Source: Aquificales bacterium (lineage in GTDB: Bacteria; Aquificota; Aquificia; Aquificales; Aquificaceae). From it: 6,488 nt of DNA. Location: contig WFWF01000077.1 of the NCBI GenBank assembly GCA_015491275.1, positions 1 through 6,488 of the forward strand. Reading direction: 5' to 3'. Made by a program: the position numbers and the translations under genes. This document shows positions 1 through 5,143 of this stretch, piece by piece; position 1 is the stretch's first letter; the number at the start of each line of letters is the position of its first letter. Under the pieces are notes generated by a model, which was not told the origin of the DNA, made no database searches, and worked only from the letters and a program-made list of their open reading frames with translations.

Positions 1-273
1 CTCTCCCTCTTCAAATAATTTGTTTATTTTACCCACATTAACCACCTGATATTCTATCTTCCTTATACTCCTGAATCCCCTCTTGGGAACACGCATATAA
101 AGGGGCGTCTGTCCGCCTTCAAAACCTGGAGGCAACTTCCTGTCTCCTGATCTGCTCTTCTGCCCCTTATGTCCCCTACCGCAAGTTTTCCCGTGTCCTG
201 AACCTATACCCCTACCCACCCTTTTCCTCTCCTTGGTTGCACCTGGATTGGGAGCAAGCTCATGAAGTTTCAT
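1..273 (-). CDS. rplO: 50S ribosomal protein L15 (N-terminal 91 residues; runs off the left edge)
   Basis: L15 is a 50S protein that binds 23S rRNA late in assembly. The 91 visible codons begin MKLHELAPNPGATKERKRVG and contain the glycine- and basic-rich N-terminal extension typical of L15 (GRGIGSGHGKTCGRGHKGQKSR, about residues 20-41, threads into rRNA), followed by the FEGGQTPLYMRVPKRGF stretch at 51-67. Full L15 is usually about 145-150 residues, so roughly the C-terminal third or more lies outside the window. The ATG at 273 is chosen because it is preceded by GGAGG at 283-287 with a 9-nt spacer; the nearby ATG at 263 is out of frame. The gene overlaps the end of rpmD by 14 nt. In the canonical order secY would come next. 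Identity is secure from the sequence and from its place after rpmD. Confidence 0.95.
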   Translation of the reverse strand, partial: MKLHELAPNPGATKERKRVGRGIGSGHGKTCGRGHKGQKSRSGDRKLPPGFEGGQTPLYMRVPKRGFRSIRKIEYQVVNVGKINKLFEEGE

Positions 274-457
274 CTTCCACTTCCTCCACCTTTATTAGAT
301 AATGAGCTTTCCTTATATTACCCCTTACCATGGGATTATCCTCAAGTATTCTGCTCTGACCTATCTTCTTAAGTCCGAGGCTATAAACAGCCTCCTTGTG
401 TTTCTTTCTCTTTCCCGCAAGTCCTCTTACAAGAGTAACCTTTAACTTCTTAGCCAT
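260..457 (-). CDS. rpmD: 50S ribosomal protein L30
   Basis: L30 is a small bacterial 50S protein with a ferredoxin-like fold that sits on 23S rRNA. The 65-residue product covers the whole family length (about 60). It shows the expected pattern: an N-terminal beta strand LKVTLVRGLAG (5-15), the helix with YSLGLKKIGQSR (25-36), the DNPMVRGNIRKAHYLIKVEE segment (40-59) and a short acidic tail. It starts 2 nt after the rpsE stop; GAGG in the 3' end of rpsE lies 8 nt before the ATG, so translation is probably coupled to rpsE. L30 is one of the less conserved spc genes and is missing in some bacteria, but it is present and intact here. Confidence 0.95.
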   Translation of the reverse strand: MAKKLKVTLVRGLAGKRKKHKEAVYSLGLKKIGQSRILEDNPMVRGNIRKAHYLIKVEEVEDETS

Positions 458-459
458 GA

Positions 460-1035
460 TTACAACCTCACATTGGCATATATGTTATATCTTTTCCTGA
501 GCTCTTCCACATCAATTCCCCTCATCCTTGCAACCTCTTCAAGGGTTCTGAGTTGCAACAAGCCGTCAAAGACAGCTCTAACCACATTGTGGGGATTTGT
601 ACTGCCCACTATCTTCGTAAGGATATCTGTATAACCAGCCAGTTCAAAGATGGGCTTTGCAGCACCTCCAGCAGTAACACCGGTACCCCTTCTCGCGGGG
701 AGCATTATAACCTTTGTGGGTCCGAAATGACCTATAACATCATGGGGTATGGTGCCTTCCACAATGGGAACTCTTATAAGTTTCTTTTTTGCATCCTCTA
801 TAGCCTTTGCTATCGCAAGGGGGACCTCCTTGGCTTTACCCAAACCGAAACCCACGAATCCCCTTCTGTCCCCGACTACTACCAAAGCGCTGAAAGAGAA
901 CCTTCTCCCACCCTTAGTAACCCTTGCGGTCCTTTTGGCAAATATAAGCCTCTCTTCAAGTTGAAGCTCCTCAACATTCACGGGGAATTCCCTTCTTCTC
1001 CTCTCTATAAGTTTTCCTATATCCTTTCCGCCCAT
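460..1035 (-). CDS. rpsE: 30S ribosomal protein S5
   Basis: S5 is a 30S protein near the decoding region and mRNA entry site, involved in translational fidelity. The 191-residue protein has the N-terminal S5 domain (about 25-92), with the RVTKGGRRFSFSALVVVGD loop (38-56, where spectinomycin-resistance changes map in other bacteria) and GFGLGKAKEVPLAI (62-75). The C-terminal domain (about 98-165) includes the IGHFGPTKVIMLPARRGTGV stretch (101-120) and NPHNVVRAVFDGLLQL (147-162). Length is within or slightly above the usual 165-200, with a basic C-terminal extension. GGAGG lies 7 nt before the ATG. The gap to rplR is 18 nt, the longest inside this operon. Confidence 0.97.
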   Translation of the reverse strand: MGGKDIGKLIERRRREFPVNVEELQLEERLIFAKRTARVTKGGRRFSFSALVVVGDRRGFVGFGLGKAKEVPLAIAKAIEDAKKKLIRVPIVEGTIPHDVIGHFGPTKVIMLPARRGTGVTAGGAAKPIFELAGYTDILTKIVGSTNPHNVVRAVFDGLLQLRTLEEVARMRGIDVEELRKRYNIYANVRL

Positions 1036-1053
1036 CTATATTCCTCCGTTCCG

Positions 1054-1425
1054 TTAAAATTCAAGCCCGCACTCCCTGCATTTATCAGCAAATGCCTTTA
1101 TCTTACCGTGATAAAGAAAACCAGCCCTGTCAAATACCACCTTTTTAATGCCTTTCTCCAAAGCCCTCTTTGCTATAAGCTCCGCAACCTTCTGTGCAGC
1201 CTCTATTGATTTACCGCCCCTTTTTCCCGTCATCTCCCTGTATTCGGGATCAAGGGTTGAAGCACTTACAAGGGTATGCCCTTTTGTATCGTCTATTATC
1301 TGGGCATAGAAGTGATGGAGACTTCTGTACACACACAACCTTGGTCTTTCCGGAGTCCCAAATATCTTCTTCCTGATCCTTTTATGTCTTCTTATCCTTC
1401 TTTCATGTCTCGTCAACTTAGCCAT
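1054..1425 (-). CDS. rplR: 50S ribosomal protein L18
   Basis: L18 binds 5S rRNA and, with L5 (rplE in this operon), anchors the 5S particle to 23S rRNA. The 123-residue protein has a very basic N-terminal arm (about 1-29, rich in RRHKR repeats) and the conserved fold starting RPRLCVYRSLHHFYAQIIDD (27-46). It continues through TLVSAST (51-57), the helix around SIEAAQKVAELIAKRALEKG (73-92), VVFDRAGFLYHGKIKAFAD (96-114) and the characteristic GLEF end. Length is typical (about 115-125). GGAGG is 6 nt upstream of the ATG in the 12-nt gap after rplF. One oddity is a CxxC pair (C116, C119) just before GLEF, where alanine is common in family members. Confidence 0.96.
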   Translation of the reverse strand: MAKLTRHERRIRRHKRIRKKIFGTPERPRLCVYRSLHHFYAQIIDDTKGHTLVSASTLDPEYREMTGKRGGKSIEAAQKVAELIAKRALEKGIKKVVFDRAGFLYHGKIKAFADKCRECGLEF

Positions 1426-1437
1426 CCTTTACCTCCA

Positions 1438-1977
1438 CTACTTCTTACCCGCAGCCTTTCCCGCTTTAAGTTTGAGCTGTTCTCCCTCATACCTTATTCC
1501 CGTTCCCTTGTAAGGATTGGGTTTTCTGAACTTTCTTATCTCTGCAGCAACCTGCCCCACCCTCTGCTTATCTATACCAGAAACATATATTTTATTCTCC
1601 TTAACCTCAATCTTCACATCATCGGGAATAGGATAGATAATAGGATGGGAGTAACCGAGATTAAGCTCAAGATTTTTTCCCTTTACAGAAGCCCTGTATC
1701 CCAATCCCACAAGTTCAAGCACAACCGTGTAGCCTTCGGTTACTCCTTTAATCATATTTCTTATAAGGGCAGCCATGGTTCCGTGTATTGCTCTGTGAAA
1801 GGAATTATCTGAAGGTCTTTCAAGTTTTAGTTGATTTTCTTCCATTTTCACCTTTATATCCGGATGAACATCCAAACTGAGTTCCCCCTTAGGACCCTTC
1901 ACGGTAACCCTGTTGCCCTCAATATTAACACTAACTTTTTCGGGTATGGGTATTGGTCTTTTCCCTATCCTTGACAT
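1438..1977 (-). CDS. rplF: 50S ribosomal protein L6
   Basis: L6 lies near the GTPase-associated centre of the 50S subunit and contacts the sarcin-ricin loop region of 23S rRNA. The 179-residue product is of standard length (about 175-185) and has the two tandem L6 folds: MSRIGKRPIPIPEKV through about residue 80, then a second copy from about 82 to 160 with VGLGYRASVKG (90-100) and LGYSHPI (107-113). The end carries the L6 signature region KPNPYKGTGIRYEGE (152-166), followed by a Lys/Ala-rich tail. In the commonest form of that signature the residue after YKG is Lys; here it is Thr159. The ribosome binding site GGAGGA is about 7 nt before the ATG in a 12-nt gap after rpsH. Confidence 0.97.
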   Translation of the reverse strand: MSRIGKRPIPIPEKVSVNIEGNRVTVKGPKGELSLDVHPDIKVKMEENQLKLERPSDNSFHRAIHGTMAALIRNMIKGVTEGYTVVLELVGLGYRASVKGKNLELNLGYSHPIIYPIPDDVKIEVKENKIYVSGIDKQRVGQVAAEIRKFRKPNPYKGTGIRYEGEQLKLKAGKAAGKK

Positions 1978-1989
1978 ATCAAACTCCTC

Positions 1990-2400
1990 CTACCACACAA
2001 AGGCAATAATTTCTCCGCCCTTTTTCATCTTTCTTGCCTCATAATCTGTAACTATACCCGCATCGGTGGATACTATGGCTATACCCAGACCCCTTTTAAC
2101 ATAGGGTATCCTTTTATAGGGTCTGTATATTCTTCTACCCGGTTTAGAAACCCTAACTATATTTGTTATGGGATTTGTCTCCTTTTTACTGTCAAGATAT
2201 TTAAAGTATATTCTCAACTTATACTGGGTGCCCTTCCTCGTTTCTTCATTATCTATTCTTTCCCAATCCCTTATGTAACCTTCCCTTTTAAGTAAGTCAA
2301 GTATGACCTCCTTCTGCTTTGAGGAAGGCACATCCACATAGTCTTTCTTTCTCATGATAGCGTTTTTCATGGCGGAGAACATATCCGCAATAGGATCCAT
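1990..2400 (-). CDS. rpsH: 30S ribosomal protein S8
   Basis: S8 is a primary 16S rRNA-binding protein that nucleates the central domain of the 30S subunit; in E. coli it also represses the spc operon by binding its mRNA. The 136-residue protein begins MDPIADMFSAMKNA, close to the usual DPIADMLTRIRNA. It has the basic VSKPGRRIYRPYKRIP linker (84-99) and ends in the diagnostic C-terminal block GLGIAIVSTDAGIVTDYEAR (104-123) followed by KGGEIIAFVW. Length is ordinary for bacterial S8 (about 130-138). GGAGG is 6 nt before the ATG in the 12-nt gap after rpsN. Whether it autoregulates this operon cannot be told from sequence alone; I did not find a convincing rRNA-mimic site. Confidence 0.97.
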   Translation of the reverse strand: MDPIADMFSAMKNAIMRKKDYVDVPSSKQKEVILDLLKREGYIRDWERIDNEETRKGTQYKLRIYFKYLDSKKETNPITNIVRVSKPGRRIYRPYKRIPYVKRGLGIAIVSTDAGIVTDYEARKMKKGGEIIAFVW

Positions 2401-2412
2401 CTCAAACCTCCA

Positions 2413-2601
2413 TTACCAGCTTGACTTTTTAACTCCCGCAAGTTCTCCTCTTAGGGCATGCTCCCTGAAACAAAGCCTGCACATATTAAAGTATCTTATA
2501 AAGCCCCTCGGTCTTCCGCAAATGGGACACCTGTTCTTCTGCCTTACCTTATACTTAGGGAAGTGTAGCACATCCTTAGCATATTTACATTTCCTCGCCA
2601 T
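2413..2601 (-). CDS. rpsN: 30S ribosomal protein S14, zinc-binding short form (type Z)
   Basis: S14 is a 30S head protein needed for late assembly near the A site. This is the short zinc-ribbon form: 62 residues with CPIC (C25, C28) and CRLC (C41, C44) as a four-cysteine metal site. The flanking sequences KVRQKNRCPICGRPRGFIRY and the C-terminal LAGVKKSSW are typical of type Z. The longer zinc-free form is about 100 residues. The Z form is regarded as ancestral and is usual in thermophiles and Gram-positives. GGAGG is 5 nt before the ATG in an 11-nt gap after rplE. An additional Cys5 is not part of the canonical site. Confidence 0.97.
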   Translation of the reverse strand: MARKCKYAKDVLHFPKYKVRQKNRCPICGRPRGFIRYFNMCRLCFREHALRGELAGVKKSSW

Positions 2602-2612
2602 GGCAACCTCCG

Positions 2613-3176
2613 TTAATAAGCCCTAATAGGTAAGCCCAAGAGGGACAACAACCACAAAGCTTCCTCATCCGTCTCAGCTGTTGTATGTATTGAAATGTCC
2701 ATACCCCTTATAGCATCAACCTTATCATAGTCTATCTCTGGAAAAATGATCTGTTCGGAAATACCGAAGGAGTAGTTACCCCTGCCGTCAAAGGATCTGG
2801 GATTTAATCCCTTAAAGTCCTTAACCCTCGGAAGGGCAACGGATATAAGCTTATCCAAAAATTCCCACATTCTTTCTTTTCTCAGCGTTACCTTTAATCC
2901 TACGGGCATACCTTTTCTGAGCTTAAAACCCGCCTCCGACCTCTTAGCCCTTCTTATCACGGGCGCCTGACCCGTTATAAGCATAAGATCCTCTTTAGCC
3001 CTATCAAGGTGCTTTATATCCTGAACCGCCTCACCCACACCCATGTTTACAACAATCTTGACAAGCCTCGGAACCTCCATCGGATTTACATAACCGAATC
3101 TTCTTATAAGCTTAGGAACAACCTCTTCCTTATACTTTGTATAAAGCCTCGGAACATACTTAGTTACAGTAGTCAT
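2613..3176 (-). CDS. rplE: 50S ribosomal protein L5
   Basis: L5 binds 5S rRNA together with L18, forms part of the central protuberance and contacts P-site tRNA. The 187-residue protein is full length for bacterial L5 (about 180). Visible landmarks are YTKYKEEVVPKLIRRFGY (12-29), PRLVKIVVNMGVGEA (36-50), the signature region around LMLITGQAPVIRRAKRSEAG (64-83), MPVGLKVTLRKERMWEFLDKL (90-110), and the FDGRGNYSFGISEQIIFPEI block (129-148) followed by RGMDISIHTTAETDEEA. The ATG overlaps the rplX stop as ATGA (4 nt), and GGAG inside the end of rplX provides the binding site, so translation is probably coupled. Confidence 0.97.
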   Translation of the reverse strand: MTTVTKYVPRLYTKYKEEVVPKLIRRFGYVNPMEVPRLVKIVVNMGVGEAVQDIKHLDRAKEDLMLITGQAPVIRRAKRSEAGFKLRKGMPVGLKVTLRKERMWEFLDKLISVALPRVKDFKGLNPRSFDGRGNYSFGISEQIIFPEIDYDKVDAIRGMDISIHTTAETDEEALWLLSLLGLPIRAY

Positions 3177-3541
3177 GCCCTAACTCCTTTTTTTCTTTTC
3201 TCAGAAACAAGATCTATATTTTCACCACATTTTTTACAATATCTGTATTTCCTTACTACATCTTTTTCTTCTACAATTTTAAACCCCACCTTTGTCGGCT
3301 TATCACACTTGGGACATACAAGCATAACATTGCTTATGTGTATAGGTGCCTCCATTTCAACAATACCGCCTTCCCTTACTCCTTCAATGGGTCTTAAGTG
3401 CTTCTTAACTATATTTACATCCTTAACAATTACCCTTTTCTTTTCCCTTAAAACCCTTAAAACCTCTCCCCTTTTACCCTTGATTGCCTCTTTACCTCTT
3501 ACAACTATAACCGTATCACCCTTCTTTATCTTAGCAGCCAT
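3173..3541 (-). CDS. rplX: 50S ribosomal protein L24, with four-cysteine zinc-ribbon-like insert
   Basis: L24 is an early 50S assembly protein that binds the 5' region of 23S rRNA. The product is 122 residues from the ATG at 3541. A KOW motif is present near the N-terminus (KIKKGDTVIVVRGKEAIKGKRGEVLRV, about 4-30), followed by VKDVNIVKKHLRP (40-51) and the E-x-PIHISNVMLVCPKC segment. The second half carries CPKC (C76, C79) and CKKC (C102, C105), a likely zinc ribbon also known in some other bacterial L24 proteins. A TTG at 3544 lies directly before the ATG in the same frame, but the binding site spacing (7 nt to ATG, 4 nt to TTG) favours the ATG. The stop of rplN and this ATG share one base (TGATG). 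Confidence 0.95.
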   Translation of the reverse strand: MAAKIKKGDTVIVVRGKEAIKGKRGEVLRVLREKKRVIVKDVNIVKKHLRPIEGVREGGIVEMEAPIHISNVMLVCPKCDKPTKVGFKIVEEKDVVRKYRYCKKCGENIDLVSEKRKKGVRA

Positions 3542-3906
3542 CAAACTACCTCCGGTGCCAGCGAGGCTATCTTGGTAAACCCTTTAATCCTTACCTCTCT
3601 TGCTATAGGTCCTAGAACCCTCGTGCCGAGTGGCTCTCCGTACTGGTTTAGAAGTACCGCAGCATTGTCATCAAACTTTATATAACTGCCGTCTGGTCTC
3701 CTTACCTCCTTCCTTGTTCTTACAACAACCGCCCTGTATATCTTACCCTTTTTTGCCGCCCCGTTGGGAAGGGCATCTTTAACGGTAACCGTTACAACAT
3801 CTCCCAAAGAGGCAGTACTTTTCCCAGTTTTCGGTATTCCTATCACCTGCACCTTTTTAGCACCTGAATTATCCGTAACATTCAAATATGTCTGCCTGTA
3901 AATCAT
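3541..3906 (-). CDS. rplN: 50S ribosomal protein L14
   Basis: L14 is a highly conserved 50S protein at the subunit interface; it forms an intersubunit bridge and binds assembly and silencing factors such as RsfS in other bacteria. The 121-residue length is exactly typical (about 120-123). The sequence shows LNVTDNSGAKKVQVIGI (8-24), GDVVTVTVKDALPNG (35-49), the L14 signature region AVVVRTRKEVRRPDGSYIKF (59-78) followed by DDNAAVLL, and the C-terminal FTKIASLAPEVV. It is the first gene of the operon here: the usual upstream neighbours rpsQ, rpmC and rplP are absent and a divergent nth gene lies there instead. GGGAG precedes the ATG by 7 nt, and a strong promoter is found further upstream. Confidence 0.97.
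   Translation of the reverse strand: MIYRQTYLNVTDNSGAKKVQVIGIPKTGKSTASLGDVVTVTVKDALPNGAAKKGKIYRAVVVRTRKEVRRPDGSYIKFDDNAAVLLNQYGEPLGTRVLGPIAREVRIKGFTKIASLAPEVV
3549..3553 (-). promoter_or_regulatory. rplX ribosome binding site that decides the start codon
   Basis: GGAGG on the minus strand, inside the last codons of rplN. It lies 7 nt from the ATG at 3541 but only 4 nt from the in-frame TTG at 3544. Normal spacing therefore selects ATG and gives the usual L24 N-terminus (MAAKIKKGD). Confidence 0.75.
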
Positions 3907-3917
3907 TTCTCTGCTCC

Positions 3918-3932
3918 CGCTAATTTATAGCG
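3918..3932 (-). other. Small hairpin in the rplN leader, abutting the ribosome binding site
   Basis: On the minus strand CGCTA (3932-3928) and TAGCG (3922-3918) form a perfect 5-bp stem around a 5-nt A/T loop. The last G of the stem is also the first base of the GGGAG binding site (3918-3914). In the predicted transcript it would lie in the middle of a leader of about 39 nt. It could modulate access to the rplN start or be chance; five base pairs is weak evidence, and in a thermophile so short a stem may not be stable. Confidence 0.35.
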
Positions 3933-3951
3933 TCAACGAAAGTAGAGGGAT

Positions 3952-3981
3952 ATTATATCAAAATTCACCAATATTTTTCAA
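3952..3981 (-). promoter_or_regulatory. Strong sigma-70-type promoter of the spc operon (upstream of rplN)
   Basis: On the minus strand the -35 element TTGAAA (3981-3976; 5 of 6 match to TTGACA) is followed by an 18-bp spacer and a perfect -10 element TATAAT (3957-3952). An extended -10 TG lies one base before it (TGATATAAT, 3960-3952). The predicted transcription start is about 3945, giving a leader of roughly 39 nt before the rplN ATG. This matches the need for a strong promoter on a ten-gene ribosomal operon cut off from the S10 cluster. Prediction from consensus only. Confidence 0.8.
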
Positions 3982-4004
3982 ACTTCCTTATCAAGGATAT
4001 GTTG
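3975..4004 (+). promoter_or_regulatory. Possible weak promoter for nth
   Basis: On the plus strand TTTTCA (3975-3980, 4 of 6 to the -35 consensus) and TATGTT (3999-4004, 4 of 6 to the -10 consensus) are separated by 18 bp. This would give a start near 4011 and a 12-nt leader. An alternative -10, TATTAT at 4014-4019, lies so close to the GTG that the transcript would begin at or inside the start codon. The candidate -35 overlaps that of the rplN promoter on the other strand. Neither assignment is strong. Confidence 0.25.
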
Positions 4005-4022
4005 TGTTAGCCTTATTATACC

Positions 4023-4664
4023 GTGAAAAGGGAAGACATTGATAAGGTAATAAGCATACTTGAAGAGGAGTATAAAAGGAACAATGCTCCCGTCGTTACC
4101 CTTATAGCGGAAAGGACAAAGGAACCTTTCAAAGTACTTGTAAGTGCTTTGATTTCAACAAGAACAAGGGACGAAACAACAATAGAGGTGGTTAAAAAGC
4201 TTTTTAAAAGGATAAAAACACCCAAAGATCTTGTTTATATTCCCTTAAAGGATCTGGAAGAGCTTTTGTATCCTGTAGGCTTTTATAGAAACAAGGCAAG
4301 GTACCTCAAGGAGCTCGGAAAGGAGCTTGAGGAAAAGTACGGCGGGAAGGTACCAGACAATATAGATGACCTTTTGAAGTTAAAAGGCGTGGGAAGAAAG
4401 GTTGCAACCCTCGTTTTATCGGACGGTTACGGCAAAGATTATATATGTGTTGACACTCATGTTCATAGGATTGTAAACAGATGGTGCCTTATAAAAACAA
4501 AAACACCCGAAGAGACGGAAAAGACTCTTATGAAGGTCCTGCCCAAAAAATATTGGAAAAAGATAAACCGCCTGCTCGTCTCCTTCGGGCAGAGGATATG
4601 CACCCCCCTCAGACCCCGATGCGAAGAGTGTCCAATAGAAGGTTACTGCGGTAAGTGTTTTTAG
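4023..4664 (+). CDS. nth: Endonuclease III (HhH-GPD DNA glycosylase/AP lyase with 4Fe-4S cluster)
   Basis: Bifunctional glycosylase/AP lyase of base-excision repair that removes oxidised pyrimidines and cleaves the abasic strand by beta-elimination. The 213-residue protein has the helix-hairpin-helix LKGVGRKVA (120-128) with K126 as the expected Schiff-base lysine, and VDTHVHR (143-149) with D144 as the expected catalytic aspartate. The C-terminal cluster loop has C193, C200, C203 and C209 in C-x6-C-x2-C-x5-C spacing. The helix that has LSAQATD in the E. coli enzyme reads ISTRTRD (44-50), so Gln41 of E. coli corresponds to Arg47. This and the KTKTPEETE segment resemble archaeal and thermophile enzymes. 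The GTG at 4023 is the only reasonable start: an in-frame TAG lies at 4008-4010 and no Shine-Dalgarno sequence precedes the GTG. The gene is divergent from rplN and converges on the nuclease gene with overlapping stops. Confidence 0.93.
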   Translation: MKREDIDKVISILEEEYKRNNAPVVTLIAERTKEPFKVLVSALISTRTRDETTIEVVKKLFKRIKTPKDLVYIPLKDLEELLYPVGFYRNKARYLKELGKELEEKYGGKVPDNIDDLLKLKGVGRKVATLVLSDGYGKDYICVDTHVHRIVNRWCLIKTKTPEETEKTLMKVLPKKYWKKINRLLVSFGQRICTPLRPRCEECPIEGYCGKCF

Positions 4665-5143
4665 CTTTTACCCATTTCAAAGTCTTCGGGTTTAATACTT
4701 TCAAGCCACTCTCTCAACTTTTCTTTCTCTATGTCTTCTTCTGGTGCGGGTACCTTTGATTTTTCCAGTGTCTCCTCTGAGACAAATATGGGTGCATCAA
4801 ATCTCAAGGCTATGTTGATGGCATCACTCGGTCTTGCATCAATAACATGAAGCTTATCACCGTGCCTTATATGAATTTCCGCATAGTATGTACTTTCCTT
4901 AAGATCGTTGATAACTACCTTCTCTACCTCCCCACCCATCTCTTTAATTATGCTTGTTAAAAGCTCATAGGTAAGGGGTCTCGGGGGTGTTACCTCTTGA
5001 AGTTTAAGTGCTATACCGTTCGCCTCAAAGGCACCTATCCATATGGGGAGTATAAGCTCCTCGTTATCCCTCGCTTTGAGTATTACTATGGGCATTTGAG
5101 ATACGGGATCTAAAGTTATTCCGTGAACCACCATTTCAATCAT
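4661..5143 (-). CDS. Bifunctional nuclease family protein (BFN/DUF151)
   Basis: The 160-residue protein belongs to the DUF151/bifunctional nuclease family; plant members have reported DNase and RNase activity, and Thermotoga TM0160 is a structural representative. Family landmarks are LPIWIGAFEANGIALKLQ (32-49), the RPLTYELL segment (55-62) and the highly conserved DARPSDAINIALR (102-114), where Asp and Arg residues line the putative active site. The C-terminal 25 or so residues are acidic and helical (EEDIEKEKLREWLESIKPEDFE), a common tail in the family. The ATG overlaps the miaB stop as ATGA, with GGAGG 7 nt upstream inside miaB, so it is co-translated with miaB. Its TAA stop overlaps the nth TAG on the other strand. 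The family is clear; the physiological role in bacteria is not. Confidence 0.88.
   Translation of the reverse strand: MIEMVVHGITLDPVSQMPIVILKARDNEELILPIWIGAFEANGIALKLQEVTPPRPLTYELLTSIIKEMGGEVEKVVINDLKESTYYAEIHIRHGDKLHVIDARPSDAINIALRFDAPIFVSEETLEKSKVPAPEEDIEKEKLREWLESIKPEDFEMGKS

Noticed and set aside
553..1209. 218-codon plus-strand open frame opposite rpsE and rplR
   Set aside because: It is antisense to two certain ribosomal genes, has no binding site, and its translation is Ser/Leu/Pro/Tyr-rich in the way of a complement shadow.
1276..1812. 178-codon plus-strand open frame opposite rplR and rplF
   Set aside because: Shadow of conserved genes; no family resemblance and no start signal.
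3100..3260. S8 autoregulatory site at the rplX-rplE junction, as in E. coli
   Set aside because: I could not trace a stem with the bulged features of the 16S S8 site; the genes simply overlap by 4 nt. Structure prediction could change this.
3542..3544. TTG as the start of rplX
   Set aside because: The ATG immediately following has better spacing to GGAGG and gives the normal L24 N-terminus.
3009..3578. 189-codon plus-strand open frame opposite rplE and rplX, resembling a hydrophobic protein
   Set aside because: The hydrophobicity comes from reading the complement of Lys/Glu-rich codons. It is antisense to two certain genes and has no ribosome binding site.
4016..4225. 69-codon minus-strand open frame in the 5' part of nth, looking like membrane segments
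   Set aside because: Antisense to the well-supported nth N-terminus; its hydrophobic run is a complement artefact.
4650..4720. Rho-independent terminator between nth and the nuclease gene
   Set aside because: No G/C-rich inverted repeat followed by a T run is visible on either strand.
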